Below, piece by piece: positions 34,202 to 44,700 of a stretch of DNA of 64,000 nt. The stretch is taken from NCBI GenBank assembly GCA_027625915.1, contig JANTQA010000030.1, positions 3,534,001 to 3,598,000 of the forward strand. The letters are read 5' to 3'. The notes beneath the pieces are model-generated. The model did not search any database, had not been told where the DNA came from, and was given only the letters and a program-made list of their open reading frames with translations. The stretch is from Anaeramoeba flamelloides (Eukaryota; Metamonada; Anaeramoebidae). Within the stretch, counting starts at the first letter, position 1, and each line of letters opens with the position of its first letter. The position numbers and the translations under genes are program-made.

Positions 34202-36739
34202 TCAAAGTCTTTTCCCCATTTTTTGAATATGAATTAAATGACGTAATAATTTTTTTTGAACAATATCAAGGTTATGGTGTTGTAAAATAACCTCTCTAGC
34301 ACTTCTCCCCCTCTTCAAGGCCTCTTGATAATTATCGACAACATATCTCATTGTACTCCTAAGGTGCGTAATTTTTGGAAAACAAGAGTCGCCCACCATT
34401 TTGCAATTAATGGGGAATCCGTTATGTTCATTAAAGAAATCGAGATATGCGCTATAATTTGTTGCAATTACGGGCATCCCTGTTAGCATTGCCTCTTGTA
34501 TCGACCTACCCCAATCTTCCCCACCTGTTGCGGTTACATATGCATCAGCAGAAAGATATAATTTTGCAATTTCCTTCTGGGCTAGATCATTTTCGTTGAT
34601 ACTAAACATTTGGAAATGGGTCAATGGCTTATTTAATGTTTTTAATTGCACCAATATGGCATGTCTTGCACCTTGACCGTTTCGGGTTTTGATTAATAAT
34701 TTAACATTATCTTGAGGCTCAAATTCTCTTAAAAATGCTTGTATCAAATAGGGGACGCCCTTTCTTTCGAAATCACCCAAAAACTGTGAAAAAAATGTGA
34801 AATGCTTCTTTGGATCAAGCCTTTTATTTCTAGGCACCGGAAAAAATAGTTTTTCATCGACAGCCAGCGGAAGGATAAAGATCTGGTCTTTATTGAAGCC
34901 ACGATTAATGTAAATATTTCTTCCCCATGCTGAAGGTACGAGAATATATTCGATCTTTTTTTTGACCAATTCGACCCATTCGTCAGGCAAAACGGGCAAT
35001 TCTTCAAGAGACCGTAGAACAAGTATTGCGTCTCTGTTGACAAATTGGATGACGTCTGGGATGTGCTTGTTCAGGATCACAATCCTTTTGCTTTCGCCCA
35101 TTACGGGCTTCGAGAGTGCGCGGTGTCTTGTTGCGAGCACCCACTCATCAAAAAGATTGTTTTTCAAGGTCTTCCACTTGGTTTGCCTCTTGAGCGAAAC
35201 ATCGACATACGGATCCAATTGCATCAAAAGATCATTGAATAAAGTTGACAGCCCCGTTGGCGCATCTTCGCCGTCGACCAGAATAACACACGTGTCACCG
35301 AGAGTATACCTGGAAAGGATTTCCTTTGTTATCGAATCCCAATAGCCCTTGTTTTCGAAGCAAAATCTTTGGAGCAATGGAAAATTTTGGGTTTCAATCG
35401 CAGCCCAGTTTTCCTTTAATAATAAAGAGGTGTGCGCCAGATTAAAATAGCATTTGGATCGCCTTTCATAATAAATAAAAAAGGAAAGATCAAGAATACC
35501 CAAGAGATCATCACCATAGAACACTTTTTTCCGATCTTGTTTGGAATTTAAGTATTCATAAAAGATCTTTTTTGATAGAAATAAAGAGCTTGTTAAAAAG
35601 CCATTTTGCTTTTGGATTTCAGATTCTTGCAGCACTTTGCCACCCCTCATGATATCGTACGGCCGAATGAAGTGATTCTTGGTTACTCCATTTTCATCAA
35701 GTATAATGTCTAATCGATCCCCAGCAAATTCAAATTTGATACCACAATTCAGAAATTCACTTTCATCGTCAAGGTATTCGATTATTTGATCGTTCACTAT
35801 AAGTTGCTCTTTTGGCTCTTCTGTTTCAAAACTTATTTTCGTTGAAGAGATGAAAAATGGTGTTGAAACCAAATATTCAGATTTTGTTCGGAGATAATTG
35901 CCGTGAGCATTATTATTATTATTATTATTATTATTAGTGTTTGTACTAGGGGTGCTATTATTGTCATATTGAATTTTGAGATAACTAGTTTTTAAAAAGC
36001 CTTTAAAGTTTGTTGGTATTGTGTTGTTTAAAAAGACTAAATAATCATTTAGGCCATGATTGCTTTCGCAGTATTCAATCCCTTTTTGTAATAAAAAATG
36101 ATAATTTGGAGTAATTTTAGGCTGCTGATGATTATCTATGTTCATTTTCAAGATTGTTATTTGGTTGTTAAAGGAAGCCTTCATGTTGTTTCCTAATTTG
36201 GATTTATTTAAGAACGAGTCTATTGTCGTTATAACGACCAAATCAACGTGAAAAGATTTATGAAAGGATTCCTTTTGGTTTCGATTCAAGAAATCAAGAT
36301 CTTGAGAAAGTACCTTTTTCTCTAATTCTTGGATTAACTCAGGATTGCTTTCGCTGATTACTAGAAAAATTGTTATACTCGGTTGCGAATCATGCTTTGT
36401 GATTTCTTTTTTTTTGTATTTAGTTATTTCTTTGTTGTTGTTGTTGTTGTTGTTTTCGTCGGTTGATGTTTGTTTTTTTTGGTTGTTGAATGTTAGTTGT
36501 TCGTTGTTCGTTGTAAATTGTTTTTTGTCGATAGGCTCAACATCTAAAATTTCATCATTTGTTTGCTTTACTTGTTTATTTTGTGATTTGTTGAAAAAAA
36601 AAATACCAGTTATAAATAAAAGAACGAATAGAATTAAAAGAAGCCTCTTTTTTTCAAACAAATAGTTTTTTTGGCTTTTCAAGTGGTTGCTGAGTGTCAC
36701 GATTCTTGTTTTTTTTTTTGTTTTGGGGAATTTCAGCAT
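34202..36739 (-). CDS. Type II membrane protein with two glycosyltransferase-like domains (GT2-like then GT4-like)
   Basis: A complete intronless 845-residue protein. A basic cytosolic tail precedes one transmembrane segment (about 33-49), the classic Golgi glycosyltransferase layout. Asn runs (about 96-102 and 269-277) form a linker-like region. Residues ~120-450 look GT2-like: SITIFLVISE, then YLVFLNNTIP in place of the usual FLNND, FLTSSLFLSK, and GDDLLGILDLSF near the expected ED..L block. Residues ~630-840 are GT4-like: LPLAVDEKLFFP, ADAYVTATGGEDWGRSIQEA with the paired glutamates (741 and 749), and GMPVIATNYSA. The GT4 half looks catalytically intact. In the GT2-like half the metal-binding Asp is Thr, so activity there is doubtful. 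Donor and acceptor sugars cannot be predicted. The middle of the gene is markedly richer in G/C than its ends. Confidence 0.88.
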   Translation of the reverse strand: MLKFPKTKKKTRIVTLSNHLKSQKNYLFEKKRLLLILFVLLFITGIFFFNKSQNKQVKQTNDEILDVEPIDKKQFTTNNEQLTFNNQKKQTSTDENNNNNNNKEITKYKKKEITKHDSQPSITIFLVISESNPELIQELEKKVLSQDLDFLNRNQKESFHKSFHVDLVVITTIDSFLNKSKLGNNMKASFNNQITILKMNIDNHQQPKITPNYHFLLQKGIEYCESNHGLNDYLVFLNNTIPTNFKGFLKTSYLKIQYDNNSTPSTNTNNNNNNNNNAHGNYLRTKSEYLVSTPFFISSTKISFETEEPKEQLIVNDQIIEYLDDESEFLNCGIKFEFAGDRLDIILDENGVTKNHFIRPYDIMRGGKVLQESEIQKQNGFLTSSLFLSKKIFYEYLNSKQDRKKVFYGDDLLGILDLSFFIYYERRSKCYFNLAHTSLLLKENWAAIETQNFPLLQRFCFENKGYWDSITKEILSRYTLGDTCVILVDGEDAPTGLSTLFNDLLMQLDPYVDVSLKRQTKWKTLKNNLFDEWVLATRHRALSKPVMGESKRIVILNKHIPDVIQFVNRDAILVLRSLEELPVLPDEWVELVKKKIEYILVPSAWGRNIYINRGFNKDQIFILPLAVDEKLFFPVPRNKRLDPKKHFTFFSQFLGDFERKGVPYLIQAFLREFEPQDNVKLLIKTRNGQGARHAILVQLKTLNKPLTHFQMFSINENDLAQKEIAKLYLSADAYVTATGGEDWGRSIQEAMLTGMPVIATNYSAYLDFFNEHNGFPINCKMVGDSCFPKITHLRSTMRYVVDNYQEALKRGRSAREVILQHHNLDIVQKKLLRHLIHIQKMGKRL

Positions 36740-39700
36740 TATCCAATATTCTTTCGGTTTTGAGTTTATATTTTTCTTTTTTTTTTAAAAGGAAGAAAGG
36801 GAAATAAAGTATTTCACAAAAACAGAAAAAATGAATACCAGGTGTGAAAATCATGTTTGTTAATTTTTAATTCTTTCCCTTGGTCTCGGGATTGAAACCA
36901 ATACCTAGTCTTAAATGGTTTTATATTTCTTTAAAGAGACTTACTTAACAATAAATACTGTTATAAAATAAAGTGGGAATTCTTACGTTTCGAATTTGTT
37001 CAAATTTCGACATTGGTTAAATTTTCATTTTTTTCAAAATAGTCAATTCAATTGAAATATATTAGCTCATAAGTATTTAAAGACCGTTTTTCAAGAAGGC
37101 TAAAGTCTGTTAGGATAGGTTAGAGTATACCTGAGTGGTTTGAATGGTATACTAGAAAATTTTGGAAAGAATTTTGAAAAAAAAAAATAATTAAGAGAGT
37201 AATTAGAATTTTTTTACTTCTCTTAATGGCAAAAAAATTTTCACTTTATTTCTGTTGTTGAAATTGGTTTCCAAAACAAATATTTAGTATTGATTATTTT
37301 AACCTTTTGGATTTTCGACAATTTAAGAAATAAACTACTACTAATCACAAAATAATATTACTATTTGTTGCAAAATAGAATCGAACAAAATTTTTATTCA
37401 ACTTTCCAAAATTGTAATTTATAATAATCATAGTACCATTTCAAATTCTATAATTCTTAAAACAAGCATAAAATATTAATTTGTCTTTTTGAAATGGAAC
37501 CTTACATGATTCATTATAATTCTTGAAATGTGATTTTATGGAAAGCTGAATGAAAATTTTGAACTTTTTAATTTACAATTAACAGTATTGACCTTTCAAC
37601 CCACAATTATAAAAACCCATTAAAAACTTTTGTCTAATAATAATAAACAAGAAACTCTTCAAAAAGATAAAAAATTCAATTTGACCACTTTTACTAATTT
37701 GACCATATTTGAATATATAGTAATCTAATTAAAATAAGACGAGAAGAAATTTTAAACCCTTTAAATATATGTGGTTTTCATAAAAATTTGGTTCTTTTGA
37801 CGAGTAAATGACATATTTCAAAACATAAAACCAAACCAAAAAATAGAATAAAAGACTCAAATCAGAAAAATTTATTAATAAATTAAATGCTTGATCATTG
37901 AAAAGCAATAGATCATTTGACGATATCTTTGTCAAGTCACAATAAAGCTTCAAAAATCACGATTATTCTTATCAAATTGTGATATTATTAAAACCACTGA
38001 AATCAATAATAAATGATACTATCACAAATTTGAGATATTCTATAAAATCATCAGAATTGTCAAAAAATCGTGATAAAACCCAAAATATCCCGATTAACAA
38101 TAATTTTGAGAGATAACGGTTGATGACTTTTGTGTTAAATTCAGAAATATTTTTATAAAGAAAAATTTTGTTTGATCAAAAAAAAAGGATCCTTAAAATA
38201 AAAGTTATTCTTTTCTAAAACAACAAAAAAGGTACTTGGTTCAATCAATGATCAGGTCAAGAGTTTTCATTGTATTATTTTTTGATTTGTCTGGTAGATC
38301 CATCGATCAATCCTTCAGAATAACAAAAATAAATACAAAAGTCAAATCAATATTTACTTTGTCAATCTTGGTGTAATAAATTATGTTGAATAAATAAGCT
38401 TTAAAAACAAACGAAAACTTCACGCGTTCCTTAAACAATGTGCTTTTGAGTGAAAAAATTTTTCTTTATTGAAGGAAAAGCTGAAAGGGGATTCGATAAC
38501 TTTTCATAAGCTTTATCAACAAACTAGCTACATTATCACCAATTATTACAGCTGTTCCAACCCTACCGTGAAAATTTATAAGACACAGAAATTGATTTTC
38601 TATTATTAAATTTTGTCATGTATAACAAACCGTAAAATGGATATGAAAGTTTATTATCAACAATAAAAATTTTTAATAGAAGAGAAAAAAATTTATATTA
38701 GCCAATTTTTGGTTTTTGAAAATGGCAAATAAATTGTAAAAAAAAGTATATTAATAAGGATCTTGAATTTCTAAAATTGGGAGTATTTCGGTTTTAAACA
38801 ATTTAAAAGCAAGGATCGAAAAATACTTTCATGTTTCTGTGATTTCTTTTCTTATGGAATTCCAATTTTTTTCTTTCTTTAAGATTAAAAAAAAATTTTT
38901 TCATATGATATGATAGAAATTGAATTTTCTATTTCATAAATGGAAATTTTATAATATACAAAGGATCTGTATATCTTATAATTTTTTACGGTAGGGTTGG
39001 AACAGCTGTATATAACTTGTGAAAGGTAACAACTCCATTTTAAGAAAACACAAATCGATTTAATTTTTTTTTTGAAGGATCGCATATAAGAAAAAAAATT
39101 TTCTCTATCTTCTTTTTGGTTATTTAAAATTTGAAGGTAATAAATCTATTTTTAAAAGCATACATATTTTATATTCAAGTACATTTCTAAATGAAAGAGT
39201 ATTTGTTTGATCATAAAAATCACAGGAGATTTTACAATAGTCAAAAAATCAATGAAAAGAAAAAAAAATTTTTTTCTACAACAAACAACCTCATTCTGGC
39301 TCCTAAAATTTTAGGCATTCCATAACTTTCAAACACTGGAAGACTTTTCACAACTCTTTCAAAAACTTTCTACCATTTTCAAAAGAGATAAGTGTTATAA
39401 AAGTCTCAATACTTTATAAAATTAAATGGGATTTTTTTCGAATTGATTTCAAAAAAATAATTTTTCTTTTTTTGACGATAATTATTGTATCGTCGTGTTT
39501 TTAAAATAATTATTGCACATTTTATCATTTTTCGTGATATTGTGGATTTTCTCATAATTTTATGATTTTGATCAATAAATAGGGAATAATTCAGATTATT
39601 TTTATATAATCACGAATTGTTATTAATTTTGTGATATTACATGTTATCTTCTAAAGTACCAAGAAAAAAAAATTATTTAATTTAATATATTTTCCATTTT

Positions 39701-41645
39701 CAATATTAAATTGATCTTTTATTTTATTTCCAAAATTTAGTAAATTTTGAGAAATTAAAAAGATTAAGTAATTGTCTTTTTCAAATTATTAAAAATGGAA
39801 AACAACTGGTTTATTTGAATAAATTTGAGACAATAAGTAATATATTTCTCCTCGCCATATGATATTGATATCACATTGAAAGTCATATATCTTTCCCATT
39901 TTTGAAAAATGAGTCAAATTATGTGAGCTAATTTTTTGTTGAAGTGATGAGGATCTTAAAGGAAAAAAAAAATGACAAAAAATAAACAATATAAATATTT
40001 CCCTATAATATCGTTATTTTTTGTCATTTTTTTTTCATTTTGCTTTTAAAAAAAAATTATTTATGCTATTATTTAATAAAGTTATTCATATTTATTATTT
40101 TTTAAAATAATAATAATTAATTGGAATTTGTTATATTTTTTTGAAAATCCTTAAAAAATATGAATTAAAGTAAAAATGAATTGATAATTTTAATAATTAT
40201 TTTATTGCTAACTAACTAAAATAATTAAAATTGTTTTATTAATTATCATTTTGAAATTAAAAAATATTTCTTTAATTATAAATGTTAAATTTTCTAGGTT
40301 TTTAAAAAAGTAATTTGGTCAATTTTTATAATCAAAAATTTAATAATTTTTCTGAGATTATTCTCAAAAAAAAAAAATAATAATAAAAATTTAAAATCAG
40401 CTCAATAAAGAAATTTTTTTTTTTTTCATGTTTAAAATAGTTTTTGTGATTTTTTTTAAATAAAGTAGATTTTTAGTAAAAATAATTCAAAACTTTATGG
40501 AAATTATTTTTAAAGAATATTATTATACACTTTCGAACTAGGTAATGTGTTTTCTTTCTTCATTCAAGATAATAATAATTTTACGAAATAATTTGATAGA
40601 CTGACTTTTGAAAAATACATGGGAAATACATTTAACCTAATCTTCGCTTTCTTTTTAAACCGAGAAAATTTATAAGAAATAGATTCGAATTTGTGATCTC
40701 AATTTTTTTGTTTGGTACTTTTTTATCGACTACATATTGAGATATTTTATGAACAAAGTTAACTTATGATGAAACCTAGATTTCAATATTTTTAAGAGGA
40801 CATATGATGATAAGCTGTACTTTTATCCTTTTAAATTTCCAATACCAGTGTGTTGAGTTTTGGGAATATTAAAAAAGGGAAAAATGGATTAAACTGTTAA
40901 AAAGAATAATTTACTTTAAAAAATATATTTTACCGAATGGAGGTTTTTAGATCTATTTAGTCTTCAGATTTTTGATTTTTTTACAACCCCAAGTTATGAG
41001 AAAACTTTTCCTATTGATTTTTTTTTATAGTTACCATTTTCTCAAAATAAGTTAAATATAAGAGGTGAAATACTGTTTATTTCTAAATTTACAAGTCAAA
41101 TTGAGATTTAAAATCGAAGTAACAGAATTTTCTCTTTTTAAGGGATTAGTCCCTATTAAAATTTTTTTTACCTAAATTTAATTGGGAATGAGAAAATGTT
41201 TTGCCAATTACTTCGATTTGAAAAACCCTGTTTAATTTCAATATTAAACATATATTCTAGATAAGGAATCCTTATTTAGAAAATTGGTCAAAAAAAAAAT
41301 TAATAGAAACTCGTCCCTTAATATAATTTACTTATCTTAGATACAAATAATAAGAAAACTTTCTTACTATTTCTTTCTTCAAAAAATAATTCTCTATTTA
41401 CAAACGAAGGACAATACTGTACGAAGAATGTGTGTGAAACCAAAATCAGAAAGGAATAACCTTATATAATCTTGTGTAACTACTCACAAATAGTTTCTTA
41501 CTATTTTTTGATCAATTTCTGATTGCTAAATCAACTTGACAAGTTTAAAAAAATAGTCTCAAAGAAATTTTATCAAAGCCTTAACTACTTAAGATCGTTC
41601 GAGAAAAACCACAGTGCTGCTTTAGATTTCATATATTACTCAAAG
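36740..41645. other. Intergenic region between the glycosyltransferase and Rab genes
   Basis: The two genes diverge, so both promoters lie here. I see one inverted-repeat element (38547-39010). ATCACGA/TCGTGAT motifs recur near 37960-38100 and 39480-39650. A segment at 39352-39417 resembles the repeat upstream of the GPR107/108-like gene. ORFs at 37729, 38885 and 39789 are not recognisable. Confidence 0.55.
38547..39010. mobile_element. 464 bp TA-flanked inverted-repeat element (MITE)
   Basis: Left end TACAGCTGTTCCAACCCTAC continues for about 36 bases, and the right end is its inverse with only a few mismatches, all in the inner bases. TA at both tips suggests TA target duplication, as in Tc1/mariner-type elements. 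The interior is A/T-rich with no useful ORF. I see only one copy in the window. Confidence 0.8.
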
Positions 41646-41745
41646 GTGAGTTGTATTTGATTTTTAAAAAGAAAAAATGTTTTCCGAACAAATTCAAACA
41701 TTTTTCTTATTTTTAAAATATTTTTTTATTTTCCTACTCTTTTAG
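41646..41745 (+). other. Probable intron in the 5' untranslated region of the Rab gene
   Basis: A canonical donor (CAAAG|GTGAGT) and a pyrimidine-rich acceptor (CTACTCTTTTAG) bracket 100 bases ending seven bases before the Rab ATG at 41753. Confidence 0.6.
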
Positions 41746-41752
41746 AATCAAA

Positions 41753-44700
41753 ATGAGTGATAATGGTTATAAGATCATTTTAATTGGTAACTCTCAAGTT
41801 GGTAAAACCTGTTTTTTACAACAGTATTGCGATCGAGAGTTTGTTCTTTTTTCTTTTCTTTTCTTTTCTTTTAATGCTCTTTTAGTATTTGCTGAATCTT
41901 TTTTTTTCTAATTTCACAATAAACAACAAACAAACTTCCTTTTTATTTTTCAAAAATTTTACACACGAAATAGTTTTAATGTTAATTCAGGAACCACTAT
42001 TGTTTGAAATTTTTTTTTCTTTTTTCTTTTGTGCCGAAACACAATTAAAAACTCAATGTAACAAATTTTCTTTTGATACAAAACAAAAAAAACAACTCAA
42101 ATGAACAACAAAAATTCACCAAACAAAACAAAAGGGAGTTGATTTCCGTTTTTCAATGATCGTTCTTGATGGGAAAACATATAAAATGCAAATTTGGGAC
42201 ACAGGTAAGAAATAATCAATTTTTTTTGTTTTTAAAGATCTTCCGCCAAACCAAATAAAATAAAAAAAAACAAACTAACAAAAATAAAAAACATCAAGTT
42301 ATTCTTCTTCTTGCTCAAAAAACAATCAATGAGCAAATTTCAAAATTTGTGTAACTGAATAATGGTTAACTAATGATCTTCTGATCACTATTATATAACA
42401 CACTTTTATTCAATATATTTCTTTTTCATTTCCAAAAAATTATTTCCTTAATATTTTCAAGATCTGATGTATTTCCAAAAACAAATTGGTTTTGTTTTTG
42501 AGTACCTTAATTTGATGAAAGACAAATCATAAAAAATCTAAGAAAGTTGTTTTCAAAAAGTACAGACGAAAAAGTTTTTTAATTGTTTGATAACTACAAA
42601 CACTCTAATTCACTTTTTTTAAAAAGTTTAGATTACACTTTATAAATCATTTAGTCCGCACTTTTTTCCAACAGCTTTACTTGAAAAATCTTTTTATTCA
42701 GAATATTCCCAAAAGAAACACAAACACTTTTTGAATTCTCATCTTTTTCAAAATCTTCTGGGTAACTTACAGAATGATCCATAATACAAACAAGTTAACA
42801 ACAAAAAAAAAAATAAACAAACCCAAACAATTAGAATGAAATTATAAATATTTTTTTTTACTTTGGTTTCGAAATCAAAAACCAGCCAACCAATGAACGA
42901 AACAATCAACTAACAAACCCTTGACAACAAAAAACAAAACACAATAATTAATAAATAGCTGGTCAAGAAAGGTTTAGAACAATTACAACAAGTTATTATC
43001 GAGACGCTGATGGCATTATTGTCATATATGATATTACTTCAGAAGAAACTTTTCTTCAAGTGGAAAATTGGTTTGGTGAAGTAAAAACAATTGTTTTTTT
43101 CTTATTCGCTTTTTATTTTTTTTTTTTTTTTATTATTATTCTTTGAGCAATCACAACAAACATTTTTGAACTAAATTTCATTTTTTTTTTGATAAAATTG
43201 GAATAAAATATTAAGAATAATTATTTGTTGAATAATTGTTCTCAAATTCAGTTATAAAGTTAGTTTTATGTAAATTTAATGATCAGTTGAGGTTTAATTA
43301 TTAGATTTTCCGATCTAAATGTGACAAATTCTCGGATAATGTTACTTGTTCAAAAAAGACTTTAAATCTCCAATAAAGATTTTTTGACAAATAAATACTT
43401 TTTCGTAAATAAATATTTTTTCATGGAAAAGCAGGTGTTATACTATTTTTCAAAAATTTTGACTCAATTTATACTGTTAACCAAAGTTGTTTTGAGGGTT
43501 GATTCCATATTCTTATCAAAAAAATATTTTCAAAATTTTGGATGAGAAATCATTTTTTCTAATTTTGCAAAATTTTGTTTTTCTTTTGTTTTTTATTTTT
43601 CGCTTTTTAAAAATTTTTGTTTTTCTTTTTTTTGATACTTTTTTTCTTTTTTTTTTTTTTTCTTTTTCTTTTTTTTTTTGATACTTTTTTTTTCCAAAAG
43701 ATCAAGTGGAAAAAAAAAATAATCTTCGAAAAGACAAATAATCAAAATGAAAATTGAGAAGATGTAATGTCTTTTAAAATGAATTGATAATTATTAGCAA
43801 AAAATCTTCTTGTTAACTTTTTTTCAGTGAAAGTTCATTAATAAAAAATCCATAAGGCTCATTTCAAAAATTTTGACTCACTTTTTTTTTAGTTTTTGAT
43901 TTTATTTTTTTTTAATTTTGAACAAATCAGGTTTATATATATTTAGAATGATTTAAAAGTGGACTAAAAATCAGATTTAATTATTAGTTATTTTTGAATA
44001 CAAAAGGATATAGATATATATTTTTAATTTATTATTTCGAGTGAGTTACAATTTTTGAAATTGAGTTTATTTATTTATTTGAGTATATTTTTTGAAATCC
44101 AAAATTTGTATGTTTCCAATATAAAACTAAAAAAAGTAACCTATTATTTTTATTAAAAATTAAGTTAATTCTTGAAAATGGGAAAACATATTTTTAATTT
44201 TATATTGGAAACATGCAAATTTTGGATTTCAAAAAATATACTCAAATTAATAAATTGTATAAATGAGTTTAACTCATTCATTTTCATAAATCCAAAACAA
44301 AAATTACAAAAAAAAAAAATTTCGAGATCTTGCCAAGATTTCATTTTATTTTTAAAAAAGACTACCCCCTTAATAATTTACTTTTTCATTAAAAATGGAA
44401 AAAAAAAATTTAATTTTCTGAAAAAAATACTTTCTTTTTTGGGTTTCTGAGTCGATCAGAATTTTTTGAAACTTGGCATATACAAAATCACTAAGTAAAT
44501 AATATCACCACTAAAATATTGTAAAATTTTGCCCTGTTTTCTTGAAAGACCGATCCCTTAAGTAAAATATATTTGGGTAATCATAAATTTTATTTTGTAA
44601 AGAATAAACTTAAAATCTGCACATTTTCCATTTTAGAAATTATTTTTTCAATAATAAAGTTTAATTTTCATTTCAAACATTAAAATTCTAAATTTGAGTT

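Noticed and set aside
34744-36665. Several ORFs on both strands inside the glycosyltransferase gene
   Set aside because: Shadows of a clear 845-residue reading frame.
36861-36905. tRNA B-box-like GGTTTCAATCCC on the minus strand
   Set aside because: Stem does not pair and no A box is present.
41889-42104. 71-codon + frame overlapping the Rab 5' introns
   Set aside because: It is out of frame with the Rab switch-I codons and consists mostly of F/N-rich intron sequence.
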